A stretch of 64,000 bases of DNA from Thalassobium sp. (lineage in GTDB: Bacteria; Pseudomonadota; Gammaproteobacteria; Pseudomonadales; Oceanobacteraceae). The notes below the pieces were generated by a model. That model saw only the letters and a program-made list of their open reading frames with translations, was not told where the DNA came from and searched no databases. Position numbers and translations under genes: made by a program. Numbering within the stretch: the first letter of the stretch is position 1; every line of letters begins with the position of its first letter. Where the stretch lies: positions 37,018 to 101,017 of the forward strand of contig NVUW01000009.1 in NCBI GenBank assembly GCA_002733205.1, given 5' to 3'. This document shows positions 52,780 to 63,737 of the stretch, piece by piece.

Positions 52780-53733
52780 TCAGTTCAGAATAGTGTCAGG
52801 CCCCAGCGGCACGATACCCGATGCGTTCAGTGCCCTGATGGAGTAATACCCGGCCTTGATATGATCAATATTCACCGTTAGCGCCACGTCCGGCAACGCG
52901 CCAACACGCTGCATATAGGCCGATAAATGCGTCATACTGCTGAGCGTATTACGGTTGCATTTAAACAGACCGTGATAGGCGGCATCAAAGCGCACCAGTG
53001 TCACAAAAGTGCGGATATCGGTTTCTGTTAAAACATCAGCCAATAAATACCTTCTGCCATCAGACAACTGACGTTCCAGCTCATCGAGCATCGCGAACAC
53101 ACGCCCGTACGCCTCGTTATAAGCCGCCTGCGATGAAGCAAAACCGGCCTGATAAACACCATTATTCAGCTCGCTGTAAATGCGTGCGTTCAGCTCATCA
53201 ATTGCGCCCGCCAGTGCCGGCGGATACAGATTCAGCGTATTACCGGTCAGATGATCAAAAGCACTGTTCAGCATACGCAAAATATCAGCCGACTCATTAT
53301 TCACGATGGTGCCGGTCTTTTTATCCCACAGCACCGGCACCGTGGCCCGCCCGGTAAACTGGCTGTCAGCACAGCTGTACAGTTCATGCATATACTGTGC
53401 GCCGTTAAGCGTGTCGGTATTGGCACCCGGATAACCACCAAAGGCCCAGCCCTGCTCCGTCAATACCGGATTCACCACACTGACGCTGATCAGTTCCTGC
53501 AGTTGTTTTAACTCGCGCACCATCAACGTACGCGACGCCCAGGGGCAGATATAAGCCACGTACAGATGATAACGCCCGGCTTCGGCCTTAAAGCCGCCAT
53601 TACCCGTTGGCCCGGCACTGCCATCGGCGGTAATCCAGTGACGGAACGACGATGTCTGGCGGATAAAACGCCCGTCTTTATCTTTTGCCTGCACCGGCTG
53701 CCAGTCGGCAGTCCACACACCATTCACTAACAT
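52780..53733 (-). CDS. yqjG: Glutathionyl-hydroquinone reductase (YqjG/ECM4-type)
   Basis: A 317-residue omega-like glutathione transferase. The catalytic cysteine is in YICPWASRTLMV (about residue 63). Family blocks are FIRQTSSFRHWI near the N-terminus, ATVPVLWDKKTGTIVNNESADILRML in two segments of the thioredoxin-like domain, and LADVLTETDIRTFVTLVRFDAAYHGLFKCN in the helical domain. Members reduce glutathionylated hydroquinones. It lies downstream of doxX on the same strand but behind a terminator. Confidence 0.93.
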   Translation of the reverse strand: MLVNGVWTADWQPVQAKDKDGRFIRQTSSFRHWITADGSAGPTGNGGFKAEAGRYHLYVAYICPWASRTLMVRELKQLQELISVSVVNPVLTEQGWAFGGYPGANTDTLNGAQYMHELYSCADSQFTGRATVPVLWDKKTGTIVNNESADILRMLNSAFDHLTGNTLNLYPPALAGAIDELNARIYSELNNGVYQAGFASSQAAYNEAYGRVFAMLDELERQLSDGRRYLLADVLTETDIRTFVTLVRFDAAYHGLFKCNRNTLSSMTHLSAYMQRVGALPDVALTVNIDHIKAGYYSIRALNASGIVPLGPDTILN

Positions 53734-53768
53734 AACGACCTCCCGCCGCGCTATTAACTAAAAAAAGA

Positions 53769-53788
53769 AAGCCCGCAAAAGCGGGCTT
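53769..53788 (-). terminator. Intrinsic terminator after doxX
   Basis: An 8-bp stem AAGCCCGC/GCGGGCTT around AAAA. On the minus strand it is followed by TTCTTTTTTT, so it terminates doxX transcription before the yqjG gene. Confidence 0.85.
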
Positions 53789-53803
53789 GAGAATGCCTTA
53801 GAC

Positions 53804-54250
53804 TCAGCGCAGACGCGCCGCCAGCACACGGTCAACCGACAGTGCACCACCGCCCTGAATCGCCAGTGCAACGGTTACTGCAAACAGGGTCAGCGCGTAT
53901 TCGTAGCCGTTATTGCTCATAAACAGACCATTGCTGATATGCACACTGAAGATTGCAATCAGCATGGTAAAGGCGCTGACCAGAGCCGCCGGACGGGTAA
54001 GCAGACCAAAGACCAGGGCCAGACCACCGAAGAACTCGGCACTGCCGGCCAGCAAGGCCATCAGATAACCCGGTTCCAGACCGATGCTGGCCATCCATTG
54101 TCCGGTGCCTTCCAGACCGTAACCGCCAAACCAGGCGAAGAGTTTCTGCGAACCGTGGGCCGCCAGAATCAGGCCAACCGGAATACGCAGAGCCAGTGCG
54201 GCCAGACTTGCATTGGTGTTCAGTACGCGTTGAATAAGTTGAGTGTTCAT
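53804..54250 (-). CDS. DoxX family membrane protein
   Basis: A 148-residue inner-membrane protein with four helices: AALALRIPVGLILAAHGSQK, YLMALLAGSAEFFGGLALVFG, AALVSAFTMLIAIFSVHI and YEYALTLFAVTVALAIQGGG. The conserved LRIPVG and GSQKLFAWFGGYGLEGTGQWM are the DoxX hallmarks. DoxX proteins have been linked to thiosulfate oxidation and to oxidative-stress complexes, but this type is mostly unassigned. It is divergent from a LysR gene that is the likely regulator. Confidence 0.9.
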   Translation of the reverse strand: MNTQLIQRVLNTNASLAALALRIPVGLILAAHGSQKLFAWFGGYGLEGTGQWMASIGLEPGYLMALLAGSAEFFGGLALVFGLLTRPAALVSAFTMLIAIFSVHISNGLFMSNNGYEYALTLFAVTVALAIQGGGALSVDRVLAARLR

Positions 54251-54379
54251 AATGTGCTCCCGCTGAGATTTGTTTGGGCTGAGGGGAATTCCTCACGGCT
54301 TGAGTTCAATGTAGTTACTTTCAGTTTGAGGATAAATGGCACTATCATTGTTTAATTATCAACAAAATGAAGATAAACC

Positions 54380-55279
54380 ATGGATCGCATCGACAGCCTG
54401 AAAGCCTTTGTTGCCGTCGTCAGCGAGGGTTCCTTTGCCCGCGCCGCCGAACGGCTCGATCTGAGCCCGCAGCTGGTCAGCAAATACGTGTCGCAACTGG
54501 AAGCGCATCTGAATACCCGCCTGCTTAACCGCACCACCCGTCAGGTCAGCATTACCGAGGCCGGCAGCGCCTGTTTTCAGCGCGCGCAGCAGATACTGGC
54601 CGATATGGATGATCTGGAAAATCAGCTGGGCGAACTGCAGAACACAGCGCGCGGCGTATTACGCATCAGCGCGCCGGTATCTTTTGCCATCAGCCATCTG
54701 GCAAAACCGCTGACCGAATTTCAGGCGCAATGGCCGGATGTGCGCATCGATCTGCAACTGAACGACCGCAAGGTGGATATTATTGAAGAAGGTTTCGATA
54801 TTGCCCTGCGCATCGGCCGCCTGCAGAGCTCGTCATTGATTGCCCGACGCATTGCCCCGATCAGACTGGTGACCTGCGCCTCGCCGGACTATTTAAAACA
54901 GTACGGAACCCCACAAAGCCGCGCAGAACTGAAAGACCATCGTTATCTGCATTACAGCTACGCCACAGAAGATACCATTCTGGTGCCCGGAGCTGGTTTA
55001 AGCGGCCAGCTTAACAGCGCCTTTCAGGCCAATAACGGTGATGTATTAACCCAGGCCGCCATTAACGGTGCAGGCATTGTGGTACAGCCAACCTTTATTG
55101 CCGGACCGGCGATCCGGCAAGGAAAACTGCAAATGATTTTACAAGACTCAGAACCCGAACCTATCGGTCTGTATGCGGTGTATGCGCACCGCCAGTTATT
55201 ATCCGGCAAGGTGCGCAGTTTTCTCGACTTTATCAGCGATTATTACGGCGACAGGCCCTACTGGGATGATTTTTCCTGA
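54380..55279 (+). CDS. LysR family regulator divergent from doxX
   Basis: A 299-residue LysR regulator. Helix-turn-helix: MDRIDSLKAFVAVVSEGSFA followed by ERLDLSPQLVSKYVSQLEAHL. The effector domain begins near GVLRISAPVSFAISHLAKPL and contains DIALRIGRLQSSSLIARRIAP, marking it as the CrgA/DmlR-like group that commonly regulates a divergent neighbour. The intergenic 129 bases to doxX are AT-rich (54300-54375) and hold both promoters. It ends at a strong bidirectional terminator. Confidence 0.92.
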   Translation: MDRIDSLKAFVAVVSEGSFARAAERLDLSPQLVSKYVSQLEAHLNTRLLNRTTRQVSITEAGSACFQRAQQILADMDDLENQLGELQNTARGVLRISAPVSFAISHLAKPLTEFQAQWPDVRIDLQLNDRKVDIIEEGFDIALRIGRLQSSSLIARRIAPIRLVTCASPDYLKQYGTPQSRAELKDHRYLHYSYATEDTILVPGAGLSGQLNSAFQANNGDVLTQAAINGAGIVVQPTFIAGPAIRQGKLQMILQDSEPEPIGLYAVYAHRQLLSGKVRSFLDFISDYYGDRPYWDDFS

Positions 55280-55295
55280 CGACCGCACCGCCCGC

Positions 55296-55330
55296 AATAA
55301 AAACGGGAGCCAGTGGCTCCCGTTTTTATT
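55296..55330. terminator. Bidirectional intrinsic terminator
   Basis: Perfect inverted repeat of 15 or more base pairs, core CGGGAGC/GCTCCCG with A5/T5 ends. It is shared by the LysR gene and the convergent nucleotidase gene. Confidence 0.95.
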
Positions 55331-55343
55331 TCCGCAGCCGCGT

Positions 55344-57377
55344 TTATTGCAGATTCAGGCTGTAAACACCAAAACCATCGGCATCGGTGCTGTTATAGGT
55401 AACAGCGGCTTTACCGGCGGCAAAGGCTTTTGCCGAGTCTTTTGCCGAACTTCTGAACACCACACTGGTGTTGCTCAGCGAGGTAAACGACCAGTTGTTA
55501 TCCGCCGATGGATCAAAACCCGTCGCCGGATTTTGCTCGGTCATGGCAATCAGGTAATCGGCAACGGTCTGACGATTTTCATTCGGCGCATCAATTACTA
55601 TTTTATCGCTGCTGACGCCAGGGAAATGACCCCCGCCACCGGCACGGTAATTATTGGTGACCACCAGAAATTCATCAGCATCAACAATAGCGGCGTTGTT
55701 GTAGCGGACATTTTTAATGCGGTTATGCGCCGCGTCAATCAGATTACCGGACACGTCGTAACGTGCTTCCTGGCTGACATCAATCTCGTAAGTAATGCCA
55801 TCAATCACATCGAAGTTATAGCTTGGAAAACTGGTATTAATCAGTTCAGAACCTGAGCTGCCGGGCACGATGGTATTAAACTGACCGGCTGACATTTCCA
55901 GCCACTCTTTAACATCCGCGCCGGTAAGCTTCATCACCTTCAGCGTGTTCGGGTAAATATACAGATCGGCCACATTACCGTAAGACACATTACCCGCACT
56001 CAGATCGGTAAAATCATCGGCGCCACCACGCCCGGCGCGGAACGGCGCACCGACCGACAGAATTGGCAGACTGGCATATTCCGTACCCGCAACAATGGAT
56101 TCCACATACCAGGTCTGGGCATCGGTGACGACCTGAATAGACGGATCATCCTGCACCAGCGCAAAAAAGCTGTTAACCGGTGCCGAGATTTTGGCAAAAG
56201 GCTCACTCACCCACTGACGTACATCGGCATGATCCGCCGCGACAGCCGCTTCAATACCGGCATGGTTCGCCACCAGCGAAGTAACGGAACGATCCGGATT
56301 ACTCTGCGAAATGGGTTTAAGGGTCGACTGGCTGTCGCTTACCTGCCACTGGCCATCAGTGTTCAGCGCCAGCGTCATGTCGATATAACCCAGATATTTG
56401 CCCCAATAACCCGGCATAACCGCCGGAATACCGTTTAACGTTCCTTTAACATTATCGATGCCTGCAACATTATCGTAGCCGCTGTCACCGGGGAAATTAC
56501 GGTGCGCATGGCCGAACATAATGGCGTCAATGCCTTCAACCTGTGACAAATAAAAGCTGGCGTTTTCTTCACCGCCGGCACGGTTTTCAGTGGAGATACC
56601 GGAGTGCGCGATGGCGATAATAATATCGGCACCTTCCTGCTTCATTTGCGGTACATAATGTTTAGCCATATCGACGATGTCTTTGGCGATTACCCGCGTT
56701 TCCAGATTATTTTTATCCCATTGCAGAATCTGCGGCGGTACAAAACCGATATAGCCGATGGTTAACGTATGAGCCAGACCTTCGCTGTCCAGCACCTGCT
56801 TATCCTGCAGCACGTAAGGCTTAAAGTACGGAATATCGTTCGTGCTGTCGTTATCGGCATCATCGAAGAAAACGTTGGCGGAAATATAAGGGAAACCGGC
56901 ATCGTCCAGCGCTTCTTTAAGGAAAGGCAAACCATAATTAAACTCATGGTTACCGATGTTCGCCACATCGTAATCGAGCAGGTTCATCGCTTTATAAATC
57001 GGGTGAACCTCATTGGTATTCAGCCCCTTAACCTTGGCAACATAATCACCCAGCGGGCTGCCCTGCAGTAAATCACCGTTATCCACCAGTACGCTGTTTT
57101 TCACTTCGGCACGGGCGGCATTGATCAGCGACGCCGTTTTCACCAGACCGACCGTGTCGTCCTGCCCGTTCTGGTAGTAATTAAAGTTCATGATATTGGC
57201 GTGCAGGTCGGTGGTTTCCATTACCCGCAGGATAACAGCTGCGGCCTTGCCGGCAGCATCTGTATTACCGTTATTGCTATTGTCGCTGTTATCGTCGTCA
57301 GAACCACAGGAAGAAAGGCCAAATGCAACAGCAGAATACAGGGCCAGACGGAGAAAAGGTGTACGGGTCGGTTTCAT
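55344..57377 (-). CDS. 5'-nucleotidase / 2',3'-cyclic phosphodiesterase family lipoprotein
   Basis: A 677-residue envelope enzyme. It starts with a lipoprotein signal peptide (lipobox LSSC) and an Asn/Asp/Gly-rich spacer. The metallophosphatase half (about 55-370) has METTDLHANIMNF, VDNGDLLQGSPLGDY, ANIGNHEFNYGLPF, IAHSGIST and FGHAHRNFPGD, so all metal ligands are present. The 5'-nucleotidase C-terminal domain (about 380-600) has SVGAPFRAGRGGADDF and the substrate-stacking region YNFDVIDGITYEIDVS. It should hydrolyse 2',3'-cyclic or 3'-nucleotides to scavenge phosphate and nucleosides. The ATG at 57377 is chosen for the signal peptide. Confidence 0.9.
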   Translation of the reverse strand: MKPTRTPFLRLALYSAVAFGLSSCGSDDDNSDNSNNGNTDAAGKAAAVILRVMETTDLHANIMNFNYYQNGQDDTVGLVKTASLINAARAEVKNSVLVDNGDLLQGSPLGDYVAKVKGLNTNEVHPIYKAMNLLDYDVANIGNHEFNYGLPFLKEALDDAGFPYISANVFFDDADNDSTNDIPYFKPYVLQDKQVLDSEGLAHTLTIGYIGFVPPQILQWDKNNLETRVIAKDIVDMAKHYVPQMKQEGADIIIAIAHSGISTENRAGGEENASFYLSQVEGIDAIMFGHAHRNFPGDSGYDNVAGIDNVKGTLNGIPAVMPGYWGKYLGYIDMTLALNTDGQWQVSDSQSTLKPISQSNPDRSVTSLVANHAGIEAAVAADHADVRQWVSEPFAKISAPVNSFFALVQDDPSIQVVTDAQTWYVESIVAGTEYASLPILSVGAPFRAGRGGADDFTDLSAGNVSYGNVADLYIYPNTLKVMKLTGADVKEWLEMSAGQFNTIVPGSSGSELINTSFPSYNFDVIDGITYEIDVSQEARYDVSGNLIDAAHNRIKNVRYNNAAIVDADEFLVVTNNYRAGGGGHFPGVSSDKIVIDAPNENRQTVADYLIAMTEQNPATGFDPSADNNWSFTSLSNTSVVFRSSAKDSAKAFAAGKAAVTYNSTDADGFGVYSLNLQ

Positions 57378-57511
57378 GGAGCGGGCTGTCCTTAATAAGA
57401 GAAGCACAGACCCTAAAAGAGTTTAATGACAGTAAGATTAATAAAAAATAACAGAATTAAGTCTGCCCCTGAGCAGCACAGCCAATAGAATTTACCTGTT
57501 AAAACAGCGAA

Positions 57512-57554
57512 AAAATAAAACGGATTGCAAGTGACAATTGTCACCTGCAATCCG
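57512..57554 (-). terminator. Long near-perfect palindrome, terminator of the MBL hydrolase gene
   Basis: A 34-base palindrome at 57521-57554 with 17-base arms that differ at only one position (57530/57545) and a central AATT. On the minus strand the stem is followed by TTTTATTTTTT, so it should end transcripts from the MBL gene. Such symmetry could also be an operator. Confidence 0.75.
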
Positions 57555-57599
57555 CTTTATAACGCATCAAACATAGCAGAAGGTTAATGTCTGAGACTT

Positions 57600-57641
57600 G
57601 ATGACGAAAAGCAGATGACGAAGAGCTGATAACAAAGAGCT
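57600..57641. repeat. 14-bp imperfect tandem repeat (three copies)
   Basis: Units GATGACGAAAAGCA, GATGACGAAGAGCT and GATAACAAAGAGCT lie at 57600, 57614 and 57628, just beyond the stop of the MBL hydrolase gene. Confidence 0.75.
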
Positions 57642-57649
57642 GATCAAAC

Positions 57650-58585
57650 TTACTGACGGCTGAGCCAGACCTCCAGCCCCTGCGCATTAAGCCGGGCATC
57701 GGTCGCCAGCCAGCGCCGTCTGAGCGTTTCATCCAGCGCCGGATTCAGCTCCTGCGCGCGACTCATCAGCCAGTCGAGAATGGCAGCGGCCATACGCTCA
57801 ACCCGCCCTTCTTTTTGCTCTTTTTCGGCGTTAGCAATAGCCACAAAAGCATCCAGTGACGCCAGCAGTTGCGCCACATTACTATCATCGGCAGCAACCG
57901 GGCCATAATGGGTGAGATAGACCGCCGCAGGTTCCAGCGCGGCAATCCGCTCAATACTGGCGCGCATCGCCTGCGGATCAAAATGCACCGGCGTGGTGGT
58001 CACAAATAACAACACACCACCCTCTGCAGTATCGAAAATACGGTACGACACACCAAAGGTATCGCCGCTGAACAGCGCATTGCTCAGCGAATCGTGAATG
58101 CAAACATGGTGCAGCGCATGCCCCGGCGTATCGAAATAGGTAAAGGTACGGCCATTAAAATTCAGCATAAAACCCTCGGCCGCCTCAACCACCCGCTCTG
58201 CGGCCACCGGAATTAACGCACCGTATAATTTGCGGTAATTTTCTTCGCCGTACACCGCCATCGTACCGGCTTCGAGTTTTGCCGGATTAATCATATGCGC
58301 TGCACCACGCGGATGAACCACCAGTTTCGCGTTCGGACATTTCTCCATTAACGCCCCGGCACCGGCTGCATGATCAAGGTGAATATGGGTAAGAATAATC
58401 CAGTCCAGATGTTCAGGCGTTAACCCCAGTTCGGCAATCGCCGCCAGCACATGCGGCACCGTATGCGCGGTGCCGGTTTCAATTAATGCCAGGCGGTCGC
58501 CCTGACGGATTAAATAAACACTGGCCAGACCGTGCGCAACGTAATCGGCGTCGATCTGCATAATACCTGCAGCATGCTGAATCAT
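57650..58585 (-). CDS. MBL-fold metallohydrolase
   Basis: A 311-residue glyoxalase-II-like hydrolase. The zinc motif is THIHLDHAAG, followed by TYFDTPGHALHHVC and ALFSGDTFGVSYRIF with the bridging aspartate; the final histidine is likely in YLTHYGPV. The C-terminal 90 residues are helical and form an extra domain (ERMAAAILDWLM and RRRWLATDARLNAQGLEVW). It starts at 58585 behind AGGAGA. It lies 103 bases from padR on the same strand and may be in that regulon. The substrate is unknown; lactonase or thioester hydrolysis are options. Confidence 0.85.
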   Translation of the reverse strand: MIQHAAGIMQIDADYVAHGLASVYLIRQGDRLALIETGTAHTVPHVLAAIAELGLTPEHLDWIILTHIHLDHAAGAGALMEKCPNAKLVVHPRGAAHMINPAKLEAGTMAVYGEENYRKLYGALIPVAAERVVEAAEGFMLNFNGRTFTYFDTPGHALHHVCIHDSLSNALFSGDTFGVSYRIFDTAEGGVLLFVTTTPVHFDPQAMRASIERIAALEPAAVYLTHYGPVAADDSNVAQLLASLDAFVAIANAEKEQKEGRVERMAAAILDWLMSRAQELNPALDETLRRRWLATDARLNAQGLEVWLSRQ

Positions 58586-58688
58586 AGGGCTCTCCTGGTA
58601 AACATCGCTGGCGCTGGGGCGCAGACTAAACAACGGCGGCACGGCACACCATGCCACATTGGTTGACTGTAAAAGGGATTGGCGGCGC

Positions 58689-59237
58689 TTAAACCCCGGC
58701 GGGTTCCAGTGCCTCCATCAGCGCCAGCGCCTTTTCGCAAAAACGGATGTGCTCGCGCTCCGTGGTCAGGCCGGACTGCAGAATCAGATATTGCAGTTGC
58801 TCGGCCGCCGACAATTCCCGGCCGGTGAAATCACGCTGTTCAATGTCTTCATACAAAGCCAGCTGCGTGCGGTGCCGGGCCAGTCTGTGCAGCAGATCAT
58901 TCTCAACCCCGGCGCCTGTGCCCAGTGCCGCTTCGGCCCTTAAACGCACCATCATGGCATCGCGCAAAGGTGGTGGCTCATCTGTCTCAGCCACCCAACG
59001 TTTAAGTTCCTGCTCCCCCGCAGGCAAAACCTCGTAGCACCGCTTCCGGCCACGCGCGCCCTCTTCTGCGCTTGAGCGAACCCAGCCAGCGGCCTCCAGC
59101 TTGCCCAGCTCTTTGTATATCTGCTGATGCGTCGCAGGCCAGAAGAAGCCGATGGAACGCCCGAAGCGCCGCGCCAGATCCATACCCGAACAGGGCTGCT
59201 CCAGCAACGAGGTCAGTAACGCATGAGGCAGTGACAT
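58689..59237 (-). CDS. PadR family transcriptional regulator
   Basis: A 182-residue PadR-type winged-helix regulator: MSLPHALLTSLLEQPCSGMD of the first helices, FWPATHQQIYKELGKLEAAGWV of the recognition region, and RGRKRCYEVLPAGEQELKRWV of the wing and linker. The C-terminal half (about 95-182) is the helical dimerisation part. It is divergent from fadH and two ATGCAA-type dyads in between fit its operators exactly. So it most likely represses fadH and itself and responds to a lipid or acyl-CoA signal. Confidence 0.92.
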   Translation of the reverse strand: MSLPHALLTSLLEQPCSGMDLARRFGRSIGFFWPATHQQIYKELGKLEAAGWVRSSAEEGARGRKRCYEVLPAGEQELKRWVAETDEPPPLRDAMMVRLRAEAALGTGAGVENDLLHRLARHRTQLALYEDIEQRDFTGRELSAAEQLQYLILQSGLTTEREHIRFCEKALALMEALEPAGV

Positions 59238-59280
59238 AGGTAACTCATCTAAGGATTTTTAACGCAGGATAATGCCTTTA

Positions 59281-61375
<2,095 letters not shown>

Positions 61376-61384
61376 TGCTGCCCT

Positions 61385-61417
61385 GCCCCCTTATCTTTTT
61401 TTAAAAGATAAGGGGGC
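61385..61417 (+). terminator. Perfect hairpin after fadH without a T-run
   Basis: A 15-bp perfect inverted repeat (61385-61399 and 61403-61417), with GCCCCC/GGGGGC at the base and an A/T upper stem and three-base loop. No U-run follows, so it may be a 3' protector or a weak terminator. Confidence 0.6.
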
Positions 61418-61609
61418 GATTCATAAAGTGCATTTATTCCGGATATTCTTCAGTTCATTACATCCGCCTGATCTTCTCTGCGAAAACAGACGCTACTTCA
61501 GACCGGCCTGGCCACACCAGAATGATTAAAGCGCATAATCTGCGGTAATATTCATCACCGTAACCGCCCTTATAACGGCCCCCGACAATAATAAAACGAT
61601 GACACCGCC

Positions 61610-62023
61610 ATGACTCTGAATATAAATAACGCGCCAGCACTGCAACTCTCAGCGGGGCTGAAAATACTGTTCAACACCGTAGCTATTATTCTGCTGCTGA
61701 CCGCGACGGCCTTAACCATTATGGCTTTTGTTGGTTTTAATCAGGCAAAGCTTAACTACCTGAGCTGGGTAGCCCCATCCGTTGACCTGACCGGATTTTA
61801 TCTGCTCTGGGCAATCAACCTGCTGTCGGCATTAAGCATAGCGATTTCAGGATTTTTGCTGCTGAAACAGCGCCGCTATTCAGCCTGGCTACTGGTTCCA
61901 TTGGCCATCTTCGGGTTATGGTCAGAGACTACCAGTCTCGTAGCGCTGCTGCCGCTGCTGTTTTCTGGTGTGAGTCAGGAAGGTGAGGCAGCGAATAGCA
62001 TCTCTTTGAATGAAGGTAGATAG
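61610..62023 (+). CDS. Small membrane protein of unknown function
   Basis: A 137-residue protein with about four membrane helices: ILFNTVAIILLLTATALTIM, FYLLWAINLLSALSIAISGF, a WLLVPLAIFGLW segment and LVALLPLLFSG. The loops are short, which suggests a compact bundle. No family is recognised. It lies 235 bases from fadH after a hairpin and is followed, on the opposite strand, by the AT-rich cassette. The composition at its 5' end resembles the core genome; the 3' end moves towards AT-rich DNA, so it is at the border. Confidence 0.6.
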   Translation: MTLNINNAPALQLSAGLKILFNTVAIILLLTATALTIMAFVGFNQAKLNYLSWVAPSVDLTGFYLLWAINLLSALSIAISGFLLLKQRRYSAWLLVPLAIFGLWSETTSLVALLPLLFSGVSQEGEAANSISLNEGR

Positions 62024-62081
62024 AGTTTTGAAATATTGGTTTTTTCACCCACCAGCACAGAGGAATATCAATGCCTACCTA

Positions 62082-62513
62082 CTAATTTTTATTACATGCT
62101 TCCTGAAACAGCTTTGTAGTAAAGCCATCTTTAAAATGAAAAAAGCTTGCCAAGAGAAACATAAATACCTGGAAGACTCCCAATATCATAGTTGGTTTAG
62201 ACAACATACCGAAATATGCAGCCATTGACACAACAACCAGAAGAAACCTTTTAGCAGCATACCAACCAAAGTGCTGTTCACTCGTTTTTAAATTAGTAGC
62301 TGCAACGGCCTTTGAAACTTTAGATGTTATTTGACCAAAAATGAGACACGCAGCCATCGACCATTCTGGTGCAAGTATAATTTCCTGCCAGTTTGCGATG
62401 TATAGTTTCACACCAATTAACATTAAAAATGGAATAGAGATAAATAAATACTCAGCTTTAAGTTCAGCAAACACTGCTCTTTTTTGCAGTTCATTCATCG
62501 TCAATAAGCTCAT
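62082..62513 (-). CDS. Membrane partner protein of the AT-rich cassette
   Basis: A 143-residue membrane protein with three to four helices: about 23-42 (YLFISIPFLMLIGVKLYIA), 50-64, and 88-125 (FLLVVVSMAAYFGML and MILGVFQVFMFLLASFF). It has a cytoplasmic-looking segment KVSKAVAATNLKTSEQHFG between. I do not recognise it. The start at 62513 overlaps the upstream gene by 23 bases; an ATG at 62498 overlaps by 8. Either way the two genes are translationally coupled. The low GC relative to neighbours suggests transfer. A soluble sensor plus small membrane protein is a layout often seen in defence systems, but the sequence does not establish that. Confidence 0.65.
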   Translation of the reverse strand: MSLLTMNELQKRAVFAELKAEYLFISIPFLMLIGVKLYIANWQEIILAPEWSMAACLIFGQITSKVSKAVAATNLKTSEQHFGWYAAKRFLLVVVSMAAYFGMLSKPTMILGVFQVFMFLLASFFHFKDGFTTKLFQEACNKN

Positions 62514-63357
62514 ACTGGTGACTACTGTTGCGAATTATATTTCCAACACTAAGCACTTTTGCATTTCGAATCTGAGGCTGCCCCCTACCCTTTGGGGGTG
62601 TATAAAAATCCAAGCCGACCTTAGCCTCAATTATATCCTTCGGTCCAATAGGTGGAATAAACCCACCCTGATATCGATCAAGCCAGTCTTTTTCGATAAT
62701 ACGAGCACTAAAGGTTTTCTTTAATGATGCACTCTTGAATGTCCATACCGAGCGGCCTTCATTGACAGCCACTTTCACATAAAGTTTATCTTCAAACTCC
62801 CTATATTCTGTTTTACCAAGGAACATTTCTTTTGGATTACCAGTGAATCTCCATTCAGTATTCACAATGCATGGCTTTTCATTGCTATTCGATATAAATT
62901 CAACACACTCGCCAGCTTTCATTTTCTGATTAGCATGAGAAAATTTATTGAGTACTTCAGCAAGATGCCGCCTATCTACATGAGGGTCGGCAATTTGTTT
63001 CGGGAGATTATCAACCAGCGACGATTCAAGGCCTACCGCAAGTGCTTCTACTTGCTCTTCATTTTCAGTTCTATCAATATTAGTTAGATCTTCGAACAGC
63101 TCATTTCCGGAGTTGTAAAAAGCAGCCTCCAGAAATTGGTCGATCCTGCTTGGCAACGATGACAACTTACTTAATATAGAACCTATTTCAACGTGATTAA
63201 GTTGAAATTCAAAATCCGTTTTAATTCCAACAGAGGTACTTAACAGCTGCCCAAAGTCTCTATATGCGTTTATGTACAACGCCATTGCTTCGAATATCTC
63301 CTCTGGATTTTTGCGATCCTCGAGATAATCTAACTTAATTGATAGTTCTGGCTTCAC
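62491..63357 (-). CDS. Unknown soluble protein of the AT-rich cassette
   Basis: A 288-residue protein with no membrane segment or signal peptide. The N-terminal 80 residues look like an alpha/beta module (LSIKLDYLEDRKNPEEIF, then FEFQLNHVEIGSILSKLSSL), the middle (about 80-160) is acidic and helical, and residues about 165-285 are beta-rich (NTEWRFTGNPKEMFLGKTEY, ARIIEKDWLDRYQGGFIPPI, IIEAKVGLDFYTPPKGRGQP). From memory, C-terminal beta modules with a W...DWL...I.P.D pattern appear in prophage- or defence-associated proteins, but I cannot name this one. Codon use and GC content differ from the core genes. Confidence 0.7.
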   Translation of the reverse strand: MKPELSIKLDYLEDRKNPEEIFEAMALYINAYRDFGQLLSTSVGIKTDFEFQLNHVEIGSILSKLSSLPSRIDQFLEAAFYNSGNELFEDLTNIDRTENEEQVEALAVGLESSLVDNLPKQIADPHVDRRHLAEVLNKFSHANQKMKAGECVEFISNSNEKPCIVNTEWRFTGNPKEMFLGKTEYREFEDKLYVKVAVNEGRSVWTFKSASLKKTFSARIIEKDWLDRYQGGFIPPIGPKDIIEAKVGLDFYTPPKGRGQPQIRNAKVLSVGNIIRNSSHQYELIDDE

Positions 63358-63737
63358 ATTTACTTCCTATAAGTGCACGATCTATCTGCTACGTATAATA
63401 GGTTCATTAGTGTATATACAGTCAAAATTAAATACGACTACGCTATCAGCTTCTGTTTACGCCATGATTCTTAGTACTTACTGAACATAATATTAAGCAG
63501 AAACGGATATACGCATGACGCTGCCAGAAACAGACAACTAATACCGGGAGGAGAAACAAGCCTACTAATTTTGATCAGCATTTGAATCCAATCCCTGGAG
63601 AACGAGCCTGTACATGGAAAAAAGCACCTGATGTACCTATACGAGGACCTATACTGTCGAGCATTGAGTTTTTAGTCAATGCTGTGGGACGAACAAATTA
63701 TGAGCATTCAAGTATCGTCAGGCTCTTAGCCATCGTG
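63358..63737. other. Gene-free AT-rich stretch
   Basis: No credible coding frame. It contains an 8-bp inverted repeat (63660-63667 with 63676-63683, AGCATTGA/TCAATGCT, 8-base loop). It should include the promoter of the cassette at its left end. Nothing else is recognised. Confidence 0.6.

Noticed and set aside
62010..62228. 72-codon plus-strand frame after the small membrane protein gene
   Set aside because: It overlaps the coherent minus-strand membrane protein gene and lacks a ribosome site.
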